64,000 nt of DNA from the NCBI RefSeq assembly GCF_023101765.2, contig NC_064237.1, positions 9,519,649 through 9,583,648 of the forward strand. The letters run 5' to 3'. The notes under the pieces were generated by a model. That model worked only from the letters and a program-made list of their open reading frames with translations. It was not told the DNA's origin and searched no databases. Position 1 is the stretch's first letter, and the number at the start of each line of letters is the position of its first letter. The position numbers and the translations under genes are program-made. This stretch comes from Spodoptera frugiperda. Its lineage: Eukaryota > Arthropoda > Insecta > Lepidoptera > Noctuidae. Shown in pieces: positions 22,836 through 34,395 of the stretch.

Positions 22836-22879
22836 TAAGAGAACATTTTTATAAAAACATTTTTATTATGAATTAAATT

Positions 22880-23278
22880 TTACACTCTTAAATTATCTCC
22901 TTCTTCTTGAACATAACATAGATATTTTACAGTTTCGTTCTCTTCAACTCCCCTTTCTTCTAATAGCCGCAGCTCATCTTCGTCTAAATTATTCAATACC
23001 GCGTGAAAATAGCTTAAATGTGCCAGATTTTTCCAAGAGTCACCGTAGTGTTTTTGAAGCAAGTTTCTGACATCTCGCAATTTTAATGGATTCACTTGTA
23101 TGCCGCTAGGAATTATTGTTGGCCGTATATCCTCAGCTTTTTTGCCTGGTTTACACAAACTTTTGGGGTTTCCCGTGTTAGAATTGTAATATAAATGAAC
23201 TGTACTGTTTACTGCTTCTTGCTGCCGAACCACCCGCAACGTACTTGTTTTTTGCATTTTCTCTATTAAAACTGTCAC
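22880..23278 (-). CDS. ORF fragment, transposon-related, unassigned (132 codons)
   Basis: The open frame reads from a GTG at 23278 to a stop at 22880. I do not recognise it securely. The stretch KLRDVRNLLQKHYGDSWKNLAHLSYFH resembles the short terminal segment that follows DDE cores in some Sola-like proteins (a loop after the core, then a hydrophobic helix and FY/FH). It overlaps the end of the next fragment by four bases (ATGTGA) in the same direction. It could be a decayed exon rather than a gene. Confidence 0.35.
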   Translation of the reverse strand: MTVLIEKMQKTSTLRVVRQQEAVNSTVHLYYNSNTGNPKSLCKPGKKAEDIRPTIIPSGIQVNPLKLRDVRNLLQKHYGDSWKNLAHLSYFHAVLNNLDEDELRLLEERGVEENETVKYLCYVQEEGDNLRV

Positions 23279-23523
23279 ATTTTAGCGCATAAACGAACTT
23301 TACATTTCGCACACATTATTACAGTCTTGAAATTGCAGGTGGGTAACATACATCTCATCCTATTACGTGTTCTTTCTTGTTCATGGCTCACGCCATCGAG
23401 TATAACGTCATTTGGGGACAAAACTTGACAGGGCTTTCCTTTCCGCATCTTGGGAGGCGGGCCAGCTTCTGAGTTGATGTAGAACGTGGTCGACCCCTTG
23501 GTACAGGTGTGGAATATTTGCAA
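23275..23523 (-). pseudogene. piggyBac-like C-terminal zinc-binding fragment
   Basis: An 82-codon open stretch ends RNRMRCMLPTC...MCAKCKVRLC. A Cys-rich tail with spacing C-x4-C, then C-x2-C-x4-C just before the stop is characteristic of piggyBac/PGBD transposases, where it contacts DNA ends. VILDGVSH upstream fits the segment preceding the tail. The DDD core is missing. Assignment by pattern only. Confidence 0.5.
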
Positions 23524-24133
23524 AGTGTGTTTGCTAATTCAGAACGAAAATCTGATCAAGATTCATATCTTTGCTGACTTTTCCCTTTTACCCATTACTT
23601 TTCTGTAAAGGATTCAGGCATTGATGATGGTAATGTCCAACAAATGGTAGAATATTCTCATGTACCATTTTCTGCTTTTGATACGAATGTTCTGCTTTTA
23701 ATACTTGCCAAGGTGAGAATCCATGACGCCTCTCATATGTGTTTATTGTCTTCTATTGCCCTCCGTGGTCCCTTTATAGTGAGTCATCATCTCATCAATA
23801 CTGAAATTTTGTTCCTCGTTTATCTTCAGGTAGTTTTGCCTAATTTTTTCCTAAAAAATAAATTCAATAAAATGTATGTATCGTCTAATTGTTTGATATC
23901 GCTTTAGTGGCTTGAGATCGACGATATTTGTGAATCTAAGTCTGCGGCTCCAATAATCAGTGTAGCTAGGCATGTGTACCACACCCATCAAAATTTGTAT
24001 GGCAATAAAAGTTAGGAGCTCCATGAGTAAGTTGTATGGATCTTCCTTTTACCTGAACTGAGTACAGGTTCGATTGATCTACTATATCTTTTATTATATT
24101 CGGTGAAAAGAAACGATAAAAGAACGAAAGAGG
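23524..24133. other. Non-coding stretch
   Basis: No supported gene. It may include the 3' part of the Harbinger element whose transposase ends at 24134. Confidence 0.35.
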
Positions 24134-24777
24134 TTATTGTTCGTCTTCACTCGGCATCAGCGACGTAATTTCAAGTTCAGCCCGATGAAAAAATAAATCC
24201 TTCTTCCACTTATAATTCAAAACCAATTTTTTTGTGTTGTTTTGACTTTTTTGGAACCCACTATTGTTAACAAAACCTGATATTAAATTATTTCGTTTAT
24301 CATAGATATAAATCAATGCAGCAGCTACAGAAAAGTCTATCATCACATGTGAGGAAGCCCTGTTAAAATAATAATTTTGGCGAAATATTTTAAAACCTGT
24401 TTTAAAAATGCCATTTACAGCCTCTACCACCCATCTACACATTTTGTCTGCTCTAGATTTATTGGCATTCCTAGTTGTCAACTGAGTTTCACCAGGTTCT
24501 AGAGAAAAAGGTACATGAACATCATAGCCGCAATGGTCTAAAAGGGACGATGAATCCCTAAAGTCTATCGAGAATAAATACGTCTCCAGTTTGAAAATCT
24601 TATCTAAGTGGATTGGATTCATTGCTAAATTCATTATTAATTATATCTGCATCTGATGTAGTTGTAGGATAAGGGCCAATACAGACAAAAGAAAAGGCTT
24701 TACTAGGTTACGATACTTATGCAATGAGTATGTTTTCTTTTGATATAAATAATTAGAACTTTTTTCTATATATATAC
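24134..24777 (-). pseudogene. Harbinger/ISL2EU transposase, C-terminal half
   Basis: DDE transposase of the ISL2EU branch of PIF/Harbinger. From the left side of the Sola-like insertion the protein reads IEKSSNYLYQKKTYSLHKYR, the conserved box after the first catalytic region. After a shift near 24640 it reads HCGYDVHVPFSL, GETQLTTRNANKSRADKMCR, WVVEAVNGIFKTGFKIFR and IDFSVAAALI. The N-terminal half lies 4.3 kb away at 29082-29390 on the same strand, and the two join at the ATAC duplication. Two extra bases (TA) near the joint shift the frame. Confidence 0.85.
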
Positions 24778-24959
24778 GGGCATTTCTCTGTAAGCTCAAA
24801 CAGGTTCCATACATATGATGTCCGGGCAATTATTCCTAAGATTAGCCAAAATAGCGTGTTCTATTTCGAAGAGAATTAACTATTATTTTAGTTAGATAAG
24901 GGGGCCTACTGAATTTTTACATATTTTCCGAGTTATTAGCGATTTTCCAAAAAATCATG

Positions 24960-25035
24960 ACAGGGGACTGTTTGAGGTATCAGGGGACTGTTTTAAACGT
25001 GACAGGGGGCTGTTAAGTAAGACAGAGGACTGTTG
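24960..25035. repeat. Left CAGGGGACTGT cluster
   Basis: Four copies spaced 20-21 bases, at about 24961, 24981, 25003 (gacagggggctgtt) and 25023 (gacagaggactgtt), all in one orientation. Probably binding sites for the element's own transposase. Confidence 0.8.
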
Positions 25036-25418
25036 TACTTAAAAAAAAGTCATTTTACATTAATCAATCACTTATTATTTTTATGACATATTTTCGCATT
25101 AGTAATCAACAAAGTTTCATTATAAAAAAATAACAGAAAACATAACTTTCTTTAAACATTTATATCAAGAATTAACCTTAAGTGCTAGAAACATTTTGTA
25201 CTCACTGAGATCAATATAATCTTAGTATTATAATATTAATCAATAAATGCTTTCTGCAGTATTCATTGAAATACTATTATTAATATAATTATTCGAAAAG
25301 TCTTTTCTCTAAAAAAGCTGAGATCTTAAACGAAAGCCCAAAGATTTTTCTAAATTAAATAAGGCACATAATAAAGTTTAATCACAAATATCAGAATTTA
25401 CTTAACATTTTAAAAAAG

Positions 25419-28089
25419 TTAGCGCTCGAAAACATCTACTTCGCTAGAAAACTGATAAAATATTCTCTTTCCTTTTAAAATCAAGTTAGGCTTATCCAAC
25501 TTTTGAACAACTTGATCAAATGACACGTCTGCAATGTCATTATCATCTATTCTAAAGATCTGCACTTTTTGGTCACAAATCTTGAGGAAAGTAACACGTA
25601 AGTCATTTTCATCGTTATCAATGTTATTAATTACGGCAGCATAACGATATTCTACATTTTTAGCTGCATATTTCACCAGAACGTAATCTCCAGTGTTGTA
25701 ACATGAATTCCTAATGCCACTTGGTCCTGCTACAACATCATCCAATCTTTGAGGGGACTTGTTTGGCGTAGGTGTCAATTCAGGCTTAGCAGATTCATGA
25801 TCTTCCGGTTCGGACTCTGTAAACACTTCTTCTACTGTCCATCTAGGTTTAAGAGCAAAGTTGACAGTTCCAATTTTATAATGCTCACAAGATCCGCTGT
25901 TGCAAAAGCAGCTGAGATTTTTCATTGTTAGTGTTTTACATTTAGTTGGAAGACCGAGGATGGAGCTGGAATAAACACCTGCGACCTGATGCACATTTAG
26001 TGTGCCTTTAAAACCCTTCTGATCGGCTGCTTCCTCTTCAACTTTATCGACCATTGCTTGGATGTCTTTACCGTCGATTGCGATACATATGATGCCAAGA
26101 CATCGCTCTCGGATTACTTTAACAAACTGATCTATATTATTGATGTCGCCTCCAGAATTAACCACAAAATCAGCTGTTCTTTTGCACGTTGCTCCGATGC
26201 CATCCGGAGCACCTTTTCCATGGCCACTTTCAGTGTAGTTCCATGTAAAATTTTCAATATCTGGAATTTCTTCAGAGAGTTTAGTAGCCATTATATAAAA
26301 CATAGTTTTATTACGGTATTGCGTTACAGGGCCATCGCTCAAGAAATGCACTCGTTTGATTCCAGGTGGAAGAGTCTTGAAAATTGGTCGTAGATGTGTC
26401 CAAATGGCAGCAGGTGAATGGTTTATGTTCTCGGAGACTGTGCAAAAAGAAAGGATGGAATTTCGTAGGTAAACTACTACGGTATGCAGGCTCAGTTGTG
26501 CTCGAGATCCACCGAAGTGAAAGGCCTGAATTTCTTCTGCGTACTTGGTGCAATAATTTTCGCTAAAATCTATGTGGATCAGGACTTCATCATCTTGTAG
26601 GTTAGACTTCATATCATTCATGGCTTTATATTGGTGAACAATATTACGCTGGTGATCTAAAAATTTGTGTAAATCTTTCTGCAAATGTATTATGAGCTGT
26701 GTTGGATGTATTTCAAATGTTTTTTTCAAACATTTAGTCACCAGTCGGGGTTTTTTAGTCTTAAAATCTTGGATTTGTTGCCTTTCGGAAATCCACATTT
26801 TATATTTTATGGCATTTTTGTTATCAAATTCTTTATATTTTGGATTTTTATCAAGGCAAATATGACATAATCTCGCCAAACAATTGACATTATACCGGTC
26901 GCAACATATATCTTCCAGCAACTTCTGGTGATTGTTGTAAGTCAATATGTTAGCAGTATGAAGTGCACTGAGCTTCATGTCTATGTTACTGTGAACTATG
27001 CAAAGACACGTATCTCGGTTTTGAGCACTTGGTTTCACAACCCAAAATGGACGGAGTCGACAAAATGTTTGGTAGCTAATTTTTAACTTCCCAGTCAAAA
27101 ACTTTTTGTAAAGATTAAAAATTGTGTCAAGAAGATATCTCTTCTGTTTCTTCACACCTTTTCTAGTTATAAATTCTTTTTTGCCGGCTCCCATACGGCT
27201 ATTACTATCTTCTTCGAAGAAATTCTGAACTTCTCTTTTATAACTATCAGGTATTTTACATCGTTTAGCTACAGGTACATCTAAGCCATTGAGATTCGAT
27301 TTTTTTCCGGGTCTAGACAACGACTTCATTTCTTTAGGTATCGAGTACCTGTACTTTTGAACAATACTGCCAGTGACAACTTTTTTAAAGATTTGTTTCT
27401 CTTTGGTACGTTTTAATGTGGAATAATTTTCTTTCAACTGCTTTAGTAAGCAGTGACGTCATTAGTATGACGTCACCAAACAATGCTTTCTTGACTACTT
27501 CTTTTCTTTGGTCAGGCTCCTCTAACATTTTCAACATCTTTGTCTTAGGCGTATCTTCAACGTTCTTTTTGTTTTTACTTTTAAATCTCGCTAATCTTTT
27601 TTTGTATTTCTCAAGTTTTTTCTCTAAACGTGCAATTTTTTCGTTTCTTTCCCTGTTAAACTTCTTTCGTCGCTTTGTGGCTTCTTTTTTTCTTTGCTGT
27701 AGACTAGCACTGGAAACTGCTGGGCTTGGAGCTGGAGATATTTGAACTCGAACTGGATTGGCGGGTCTTGTAGGCGAAGTATCTGATAACGGCGTATTTT
27801 CTCGTACAAAAGTATTAGTGACGCTTTTCAGTCTTTGTCTTTTGGCTCGGTATACGGTACAATGTTCTTTCCACGTCTTTAAGGCAGATCTGTGCTCACG
27901 AGGTGTCATGTCCTTTACTAACTTTCGCAAACCTTTTTCTTTCTTCTTTTGGTACTTTAACTTCTCCTTTTCTCTCATTTCTTCTCTCTTTTGAGGGTCA
28001 TTTTTTCTTCTTTGGTATCGTAGTCGCTCTGCTTCTCTCTTTTTCTGTAGTACTTCCTCTCGGGATAACTTTTTCTTTTTAGGAGCCAT
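25419..28089 (-). pseudogene. Sola-like DDE transposase in two overlapping frames
   Basis: The start is at ATG 28089. The first frame (234 codons) is very K/R/E-rich with two coiled-coil stretches and a short phosphoacceptor-rich linker. The second frame (672 codons, to 25419) overlaps it by about 50 bases near 27385-27437, so a one-base shift is needed. The second part shows a Cys/His pattern (CLCIVHSN; ARLCHICLD), then LIHIDFSENYCTKYAEEIQA (D290), VHFLSDGPVTQYRNKTMFY (D368), YTESGHGKGAPDGIGA (E403, H405, D412) and a Cys knuckle LSCFCNSGSC. I know this combination from transposon-like proteins common in fish and cnidarians. Apart from the single shift it is remarkably complete. A nuclear DNA-cutting role is inferred from the family. 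Confidence 0.75.
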
Positions 28090-28251
28090 ATCGTGTGTTC
28101 GAGCACCCTGTATAAAATAATATAAGTTTATAAAGAAAAATAATGCGAAGCAATGATACTTTGATGATTCTTAGATTAATAAAACAGACTGGCAGATAAA
28201 TTTATACAAACAGTACATAAAAACAACAACCAATTTGCAAAAGATACAGTC

Positions 28252-28316
28252 CCCTGTTGTGTAAAACAGTCCCCTGCTGCCTTTTCAGGCAGGGGACTGT
28301 TGCCAGGGGACTGTAT
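28252..28316. repeat. Right CAGGGGACTGT cluster
   Basis: Two copies in one orientation (acagtcccctgt, about 28254 and 28266) face two in the other (caggggactgt, about 28290 and 28304). Outlying copies occur near 28463, 28688 and 28888. The inverted pairs could form hairpins. Confidence 0.8.
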
Positions 28317-29081
28317 ATTTCGGTTAGATTTCACAATATTTACAAAACTGATATAAATAGTTTTTTAAGAACTTACCGATCAATTTAGACATAAATAATA
28401 AAACAATAAACTATATATAGAGATAATTAAAGTACTTAACATAAACATTATTACATACCAGAGGACTGTGTGTGGTAGCAGACCAAACGCGTGTTCACCT
28501 CACAAATGACGCTCTGACACTAAACAAAATGGCGTCTCGTCGCCGCATTCGGCAAGCTTGCCAACCTCACAACAGTTTGCGTTTCGTTTCAGTAAAAAAA
28601 CGTTTGTAGATATAACAGTTTTTTTTTATATTATTATTTTATTTTTATTTTTTATTTTATATTTTTATTATGGATTTAAATTTTTGGCAGGGGACTGTAT
28701 AGAAATTCCGGGGACAAACTTTACAGGCGTTTAATAAGTATAATAAAATTTGTAATGAGTCATTGTTTTACGAAAATAATATAATTAAATTATTTTTATT
28801 TATGATATTGACTGCCAAATGTATGTAGTATCAATAACTTCTTCGTAAATCTCATTCCTATGTGGGAATACAGTGATGGGGACAGCCAGGGGACTGTATT
28901 TTTGAAGCTTCTATCACGTCTAGAAAAAAAATTAAAATAGTTATGGTTCTAAAAACAATGGGCCCATAAAGTTTCAGGGTTAAAGTTTCATTAGAAATCA
29001 TTTTCATTTAAATTATTTAATTATTTTTTGAAATAATCAGTCGGGACAGCCAATTACGAGGTTACAGAGAATCGCCCATAC

Positions 29082-29390
29082 ATATGTGCCATCTGCAATT
29101 ATAATAAACTTCCTATGTTCTCCCCCATAAAAACCATTTGGAATTAAAAGATTTCTTTGAGATATTTCTGATCTGGATAAATGATTTATACCTAGATTCC
29201 TTGGGACAAAGGCCTGATTTAATATTTCACAAGCCATATTCGTCAAACGCTTTAAAGTGCTGCTTGGCTTGAAGCAAAGAAGATTTGTCTTATTCGAATA
29301 TTCAGGAAGACGTGATAAATTCCCATATTGCAGGACGCTCCTGAATTGCCGTAATAAACGTTTCAGTGTCAAATGACTCTATTTTGCGCT
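29082..29390 (-). pseudogene. Harbinger/ISL2EU transposase, N-terminal portion
   Basis: Minus-strand stretch with LNQAFVPRNLGINHLSRSEI, RNLLIPNGFYGGE and RKFIIIADGTYVW, where IIADGTY contains the first catalytic Asp. It is followed directly by the end of the Sola-like element at 29077. Together with 24134-24777 it makes one gene. Further upstream (29390-29480) the other frame reads KIESFDTETFITAIQERPAIW, which resembles a MADF domain start, the second protein that Harbinger elements often carry. Confidence 0.8.
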
Positions 29391-30411
29391 TGTGACAGAC
29401 AACAGCACGCACTCTGAACCTGTCTGTGTTGCCATAAAGCCAAGACTTTTGCGTCATTGTCGCTCATTTTGGCTTCCAAAAACCACCACCAGTCTTTTTC
29501 ATTTCAACCTGAAGACAATACATAATAGAAAACAAGTTGTATCATTCCGTTATACTTGTGAAGAAAAATAGCCTGATATTATAGAGGTCACCCATCAATA
29601 ACACAGTAAACAGTAAATTATTACCTTATCTTCTTAAACATTTCTTACAGCACGCGTAACAACATCCTCTGTCACCGTTCGGTTCTGTTCAGCATATGTT
29701 GTATGCTATTTCATCAAAAAAAAAAAAACACTTTTCCTACTATAATAATTAATTATTTTATCTGTCCAATTTGGATGGTGTGCTCGTTTTAACTTATCTA
29801 GAAATAGAGTAGTTACATTACTTTCTCCAACATCTTTGCGAGATTTTTGCTTCATACAATGTTTTTCATTTTTATCGAAATAGCATTCCATGCTTCCCTC
29901 TACTTCTCAGTAAAGTAGACAGCAATAATAAGAACAAGAAAAGCATACGTGGTAATTTAATACTGACTGCGTGGCAAGATCTAGTAGGAATGATTTTTCT
30001 TCTTGTGTATAGTTTGCCCCTCACACTGTTATTGAATATATATATATATATACATATTATTTATTGGCGCTGTTGGAAACCTCCAAAAGAATTCCAATAG
30101 TTTATCTCCTTTGTTTCTTTTTGAATTCCTTTTATTTTCGATACTTCCTACAACATCGTGTTCTGAATTTTGTTCAACTCCATCTGCAATGGATTTACAT
30201 TGGAAATCGTCAAGAATAACATTTTCGTTTCCGCGTGCTTCCACCAGTTTTTCTCGTCTAAGCCGCTGATTTTGGCGAATGGATAAATCTCGAGTTTTAT
30301 TTCATTTACTCCACATTCTCCCGGCGATTTCAAAATGTATTTTTTTTCCGTTCGCCTGTCTCGAAATAGACTGCGAGCGAGATTGAAGCAATGTTCGCTT
30401 GTACATTCTAA
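29391..30411. other. Non-coding or decayed region
   Basis: Short open stretches on the minus strand (30029-30333, 29706-29891) show no family resemblance. A (TA)n run lies at 30037-30052. Probably the remaining Harbinger flank plus unrelated DNA. Confidence 0.3.
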
Positions 30412-30696
30412 AGACCGATACCAAGCTCGCCATTCGATAATCCTTCGCCAGGTTCGTCAGATACTTATGAAAAATACTTAAAACAATCTAAACAGCCAAA
30501 CTTTGGTTTTGATACTAACATTCAAGAATACAACGAATCATTGTTGAAGGCCAAGTGCAAGTTAATTGCATATCCTACCTCAATCGATTTAGACGATTCT
30601 GTTCCGTATTGCAAAGACATTATAGACTTATCTACAAGTCAACCTAACGTTCGTGACATTGAACGTGAACTTTATACCTTATCCCAACTACATTAA
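30412..30696 (+). CDS. Unrecognised C-terminal exon (95 codons)
   Basis: The frame is open after a stop at 30409, with no ATG near the start, and ends at TAA 30694-30696. It reads RPIPSSPFDNPSPGSSDTYE, later FGFDTNIQEYNESLLKAKCK, and ends ERELYTLSQLH. The composition (Pro/Ser linker, then acidic-hydrophobic helices) looks coding rather than random. It may be the last exon of a transposon gene, because a degenerate AGCGCT repeat field starts right after the stop. I do not know the family. Confidence 0.4.
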   Translation, partial: RPIPSSPFDNPSPGSSDTYEKYLKQSKQPNFGFDTNIQEYNESLLKAKCKLIAYPTSIDLDDSVPYCKDIIDLSTSQPNVRDIERELYTLSQLH

Positions 30697-31165
30697 GCGC
30701 TAATATAAGAGTTATAACAGATATATAAAGGAGCTAAACAGATCCTAAGGTCATAAATAAGTGCTATCACATGGGAGTTATAGCGAGCTATAAGTCTATT
30801 ATACCCCTGGATTGGGCACAAGTTCTTATGGCCTTAGGTTCCACAGTGGCAATGTAGTGGAGTTACAAAATGAATTAAAGAGATATAGTAGAGCAAGTGT
30901 GGAGGTTCAGTAGCGCTAACTGAGACTTAAAGCGCTGTAAGAGTAGTATTTAAGTGACTAGTGACTCCTCAAGCGGTATGGTAGAGCTACATGCTGCTTG
31001 CTGACACTTTGAGCGCTATAAAGGGAGCAAATGTACGAATATAAACTCCGCAAGGGGCACAGTAGATCTATGATGTACCTTACTTATTGTTTGAGCGGTT
31101 AGAGGGTGGCAATAAGGTAAATTGTAACACCTTGAGTTGCAGTATAGATCTACAATAAGAAATTT
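30697..31165. repeat. Degenerate AGCGCT(A)TAA-rich field
   Basis: Irregular repeats such as taagcgctaatata, tagcgctaact, aagcgctgtaaga, gagcgctataaa and gagcggttagagg occur about every 50-80 bases. They look like subterminal transposon repeats that follow the preceding exon. No ORF. Confidence 0.45.
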
Positions 31166-31292
31166 TTGCGTCTAAGGATTAATTTCATTTACTTCATAGC
31201 CGGCTAATGCGGTATGTTTTTTTTTTTATAACGTTGTTAAATGAATGAAGATTATCAAACAACCATAATACATTTTGTGTTTACGAAAATAA

Positions 31293-32262
31293 ATGGCGGA
31301 GTTGAGTGTTATTTTAAATCGTAAGTGGAAGCTGAAGCGGAATTTTCATTGCGAAGGTAAGTTAACTGTGAATATGTGTATATATTATTAGCAAATAATT
31401 GAAGCGCCCATTCTTTGTTGTGTATTTATCTAATAAAATGTTTTGCTTCACATGGAGCAGAACATTTTTTTACTAAATATGTAACAAAACTTTGCCTATT
31501 CACTTAAGTGTCGGGACCCTGTTATTACAACGCTAGAAAAATAAATACTTTCATTGTATTAAGTTTTCGTTTCGTACGTTTTACTGTTTTTGCTTAACTT
31601 CATTAGGTATCTAAAAATGGTGGGCGCATGAATTTGGGGATCCGTAGTTATTTTCCTAAAACCCTACCTAGCCTACGGATGACTAGTACACGTATCTCGT
31701 AGCTTACCGAGTGCTATATTGTTTTTTATTGTTTGATTTGCCGAATTGAAATGATTTGTAATTTGAATACCTACACGGCCCTGTCTGTCTACATACATAA
31801 ATACTGTAAAAATCTGCTAGAATGTAAAGTAAAGCCTTTGAATATTTGTTCACTAAGTAACTTCGATTGCGCTGTTTTAAAAGTGTCACTAGGTAGATAT
31901 TAGCATTATTTCATATCATAAATATAGTTATAGGTTGTTAAAATAAATAAGAAAGCAAGACAATTTAGACGTTATTGTATTTTTTTAATTTAATTCTGTT
32001 AACTAAACAATAATATTTCCATTTCAGAATGCCATTCAAAATTGTAAGAACATTAGAGAAAGGAAAATAGAGCCAATGGATTGTTTCTACTATATGGGAA
32101 TCTAATAACATTGTAAAATGGCCTAAAAGAAACATTTCAAAACTTGTTAAATGCGATGATTACTTACCAGACCCGGATTGGCGACAAATAAAGTGCCAAG
32201 TAAAACGAAACAATATTCCAACTTAAAAGGACGCTGAACGAGAACTCGAGAATTTATTATTA
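31293..32262 (+). pseudogene. Transposon-associated gene start (DUF4806-type N terminus), decayed
   Basis: A short exon begins ATGGCGGAGTTGAGTG at 31293 and reaches a GTAAGT donor at 31357. An acceptor (tttccatttcag) at 32027 is followed by ATGCCATTCAAAATTG. That frame reads MPFKIVRTLEKGK, stop, QWIVSTIWESNNIVKWPKR, then DPDWRQIKCQVKRNNIPT, stop, KDAERELENLL. The pattern (hydrophobic start, ...W...WP.., NN) is one I have seen at the N terminus of insect transposon proteins with a C-terminal DUF4806. The two exons do not join in frame, so the first may be non-coding or unrelated. Two in-frame stops make it a relic. Confidence 0.4.
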
Positions 32263-32807
32263 TATATGAATAATTACTTATGTTGATTGAAGTACCTAAT
32301 CATGATGCAAATGCTATTTTTCTTAGCCTTTTTTTTTGAATTACAACAATGAGTATATTATATATTATTTTAGTACTTGACCATCATACATTAAACGTTC
32401 GTTTAATAGAAGGTAAAAGTGCCTACTTTAATTATAAGGCAAATGTTTTATTACAAGAACTAATTATACGAATAAATACGTTATGTTTCATGTCACTATT
32501 CCAGTAAAAAAGTAACTGATTCGCATTTAATGATTGTAATTGTTATTTAATAACGTAAACAATTTCTGATCTTAATTTTAGTTTAGAATAAGAGGTTGAT
32601 TTTGCACAAGAAATAAAAAAATGACATTCATTAATTGCGTTTTATTCAAAATGTTACACAGTGTGAAGTAAAGGAAAGAAGTAAAGAGAAACTTCATAAT
32701 ATAATATATTCACTCGGATCATCCCCATCATCACTACTCAATGAGTAATAACATCGGTCCTCTTCGGAAATATCAAAACTTGCAGTTGCGCTATCACTTC
32801 GTCACGT
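32263..32807. other. Non-coding stretch left of the composite transposon
   Basis: AT-rich with no supported gene or repeat structure. Confidence 0.35.
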
Positions 32808-33060
32808 ATCTGACGTCAAGGACTGCGCGGCCACGGAGATCTCAGCAACTACTTGGGATAGAGAAATAATTCCTTTTGTCAACTCAAGTCTGTATTTGTC
32901 AAGATTTGTCGAAAAATGAATCAAAGCTCTATATCAATATTATAATTAAATATTCGCCTTGAAAGTCATGGCCGCGCAGTCCTTGATTTGCTATTTTGTT
33001 TTTAGTATTTTTTTTTATTAAAATTGAAGACTTCATATAGTATAGGAGTTATAAGGAGAA
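32808..33060 (+). repeat. Left terminal inverted repeat of the composite transposon
   Basis: About 250 bases, nearly identical in reverse to 49117-49311 plus 50695-50755, including 'gactgcgcggccacggagat' and 'tcaagtctgtatttgtcaag'. A further GGCCGCGCAGTCCTGACG copy lies at 33152. Confidence 0.85.
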
Positions 33061-34395
33061 AGGTCTTAATTTGTCGAAACTGACAAAAGCTTTAAAATAC
33101 GACTAAAGTGTAATTAAACAGACGAAATCAATTTAAAACACAAAACTCGTGGCCGCGCAGTCCTGACGTTACTTTAAACCATGATATCTCAATAACTATA
33201 GTAGCTAGGATTTTGCTGTAGACGTCCATATAATCCTCATATTAACCCCATTAAAATGACATATCCTTTTACCCTCAACACTGTTTGGGACGCGAGTAAT
33301 CTCAAGAATTATGTTACCCCATACAATGTTCTAGTAGAGTGACCATAATTTCAAGACCATAAGTTCAAGACAATACAGTCTAAGCGCATTTCTGTTCTGG
33401 TTTCTATTGTTAACTGATAAAAAACTTTTTTAATATTTAGATATTCTTATACATTATAAACAAAATGTACAGAATTATATTAATAGAATCTTGCAAGTTA
33501 CTGCTCGTGGAAATGTTAATTATATCTAAAATAACGTTATAAATAGATATACACTATTTTAACAATTACTTACAGTAGAAGCACTAAAAATAATATCATT
33601 TAAGACGTGCTCAAGAATAAATGCAGCGTTACATTCACAATTATAATGATATATTTTAAAATATATCGAAGCAATTCTTATTCTGTTTGATTCCGTAAAA
33701 CGGGGTGTATAGAAATTGCGGGGTGAATAGAAAAAATATCAGGAAAGTTTTTAAGGCTAATATTTCATTAGTTTTCGTTGAAGAATTTTGGTAGGATTTA
33801 AAATTTTAACATATCAACATTTTTTCTTTGCGTTGGCAACAATTTTTAAATGTCAAAATTAACATTTATCCTTCAAAACGTATTCAAAGTCTACCTTCTG
33901 TGAACGTGTTTTTTTCAACTGCCGAAACTCTTGATTTTAGGTGTGAAAAACTTGTGGACTGTGCTATTTAATGTGTTTATGTCATTAGGTGTGCGATAAA
34001 TTATAAAAATACAGTGAAGGTAAGTAAAAATCCGTTATTAAACTTTAAAATTTTGTTAAAATCACAGTATGTGTAAATTTATAGTATAAAAGGGGTCAAT
34101 AGAATCTATTGAAGGGTGAATAGAACTGTAGTATGGGTTTAATGGAAACCTAGTAGGGAATAATAGAAACGTCTAATGTGTGAATAGAAACTAATGAGGG
34201 GTCAATAGAGATAAATAAATAGGGTTGTCAAAAACTGTTAACAGAACTAAATAACTACCTACTTTCATAGTTTCTGTATTAATGAATAGTAAGTCCGTAT
34301 TTAGATGAGAGCTGATTTAGTGATTGATAAATAAATAGTATTTTTAAAGAGATAATTTTCATTTACAGGTACATACCGCCGTAGGTATATTCAAC

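Larger units (their letters stand above)
24778..29077 (-). mobile_element. Sola-like DNA transposon (4.3 kb) with CAGGGGACTGT arrays
   Basis: Ends are GGGCATTTCTCTGTAAGCTC on the left and GGGCGATTCTCTGTAACCTC in reverse complement on the right, with the 4-base duplication ATAC at 24774-24777 and 29078-29081. It interrupts the Harbinger transposase within the TYVYIEK box. About eleven copies of CAGGGGACTGT or close variants lie near both ends. One long gene on the minus strand. Assignment to Sola rests on the duplication length and the protein pattern. Confidence 0.75.

Noticed and set aside
29706..30333. Several 60-70 codon minus-strand frames as genes
   Set aside because: No motif, no splice-compatible neighbours, and low-complexity content.
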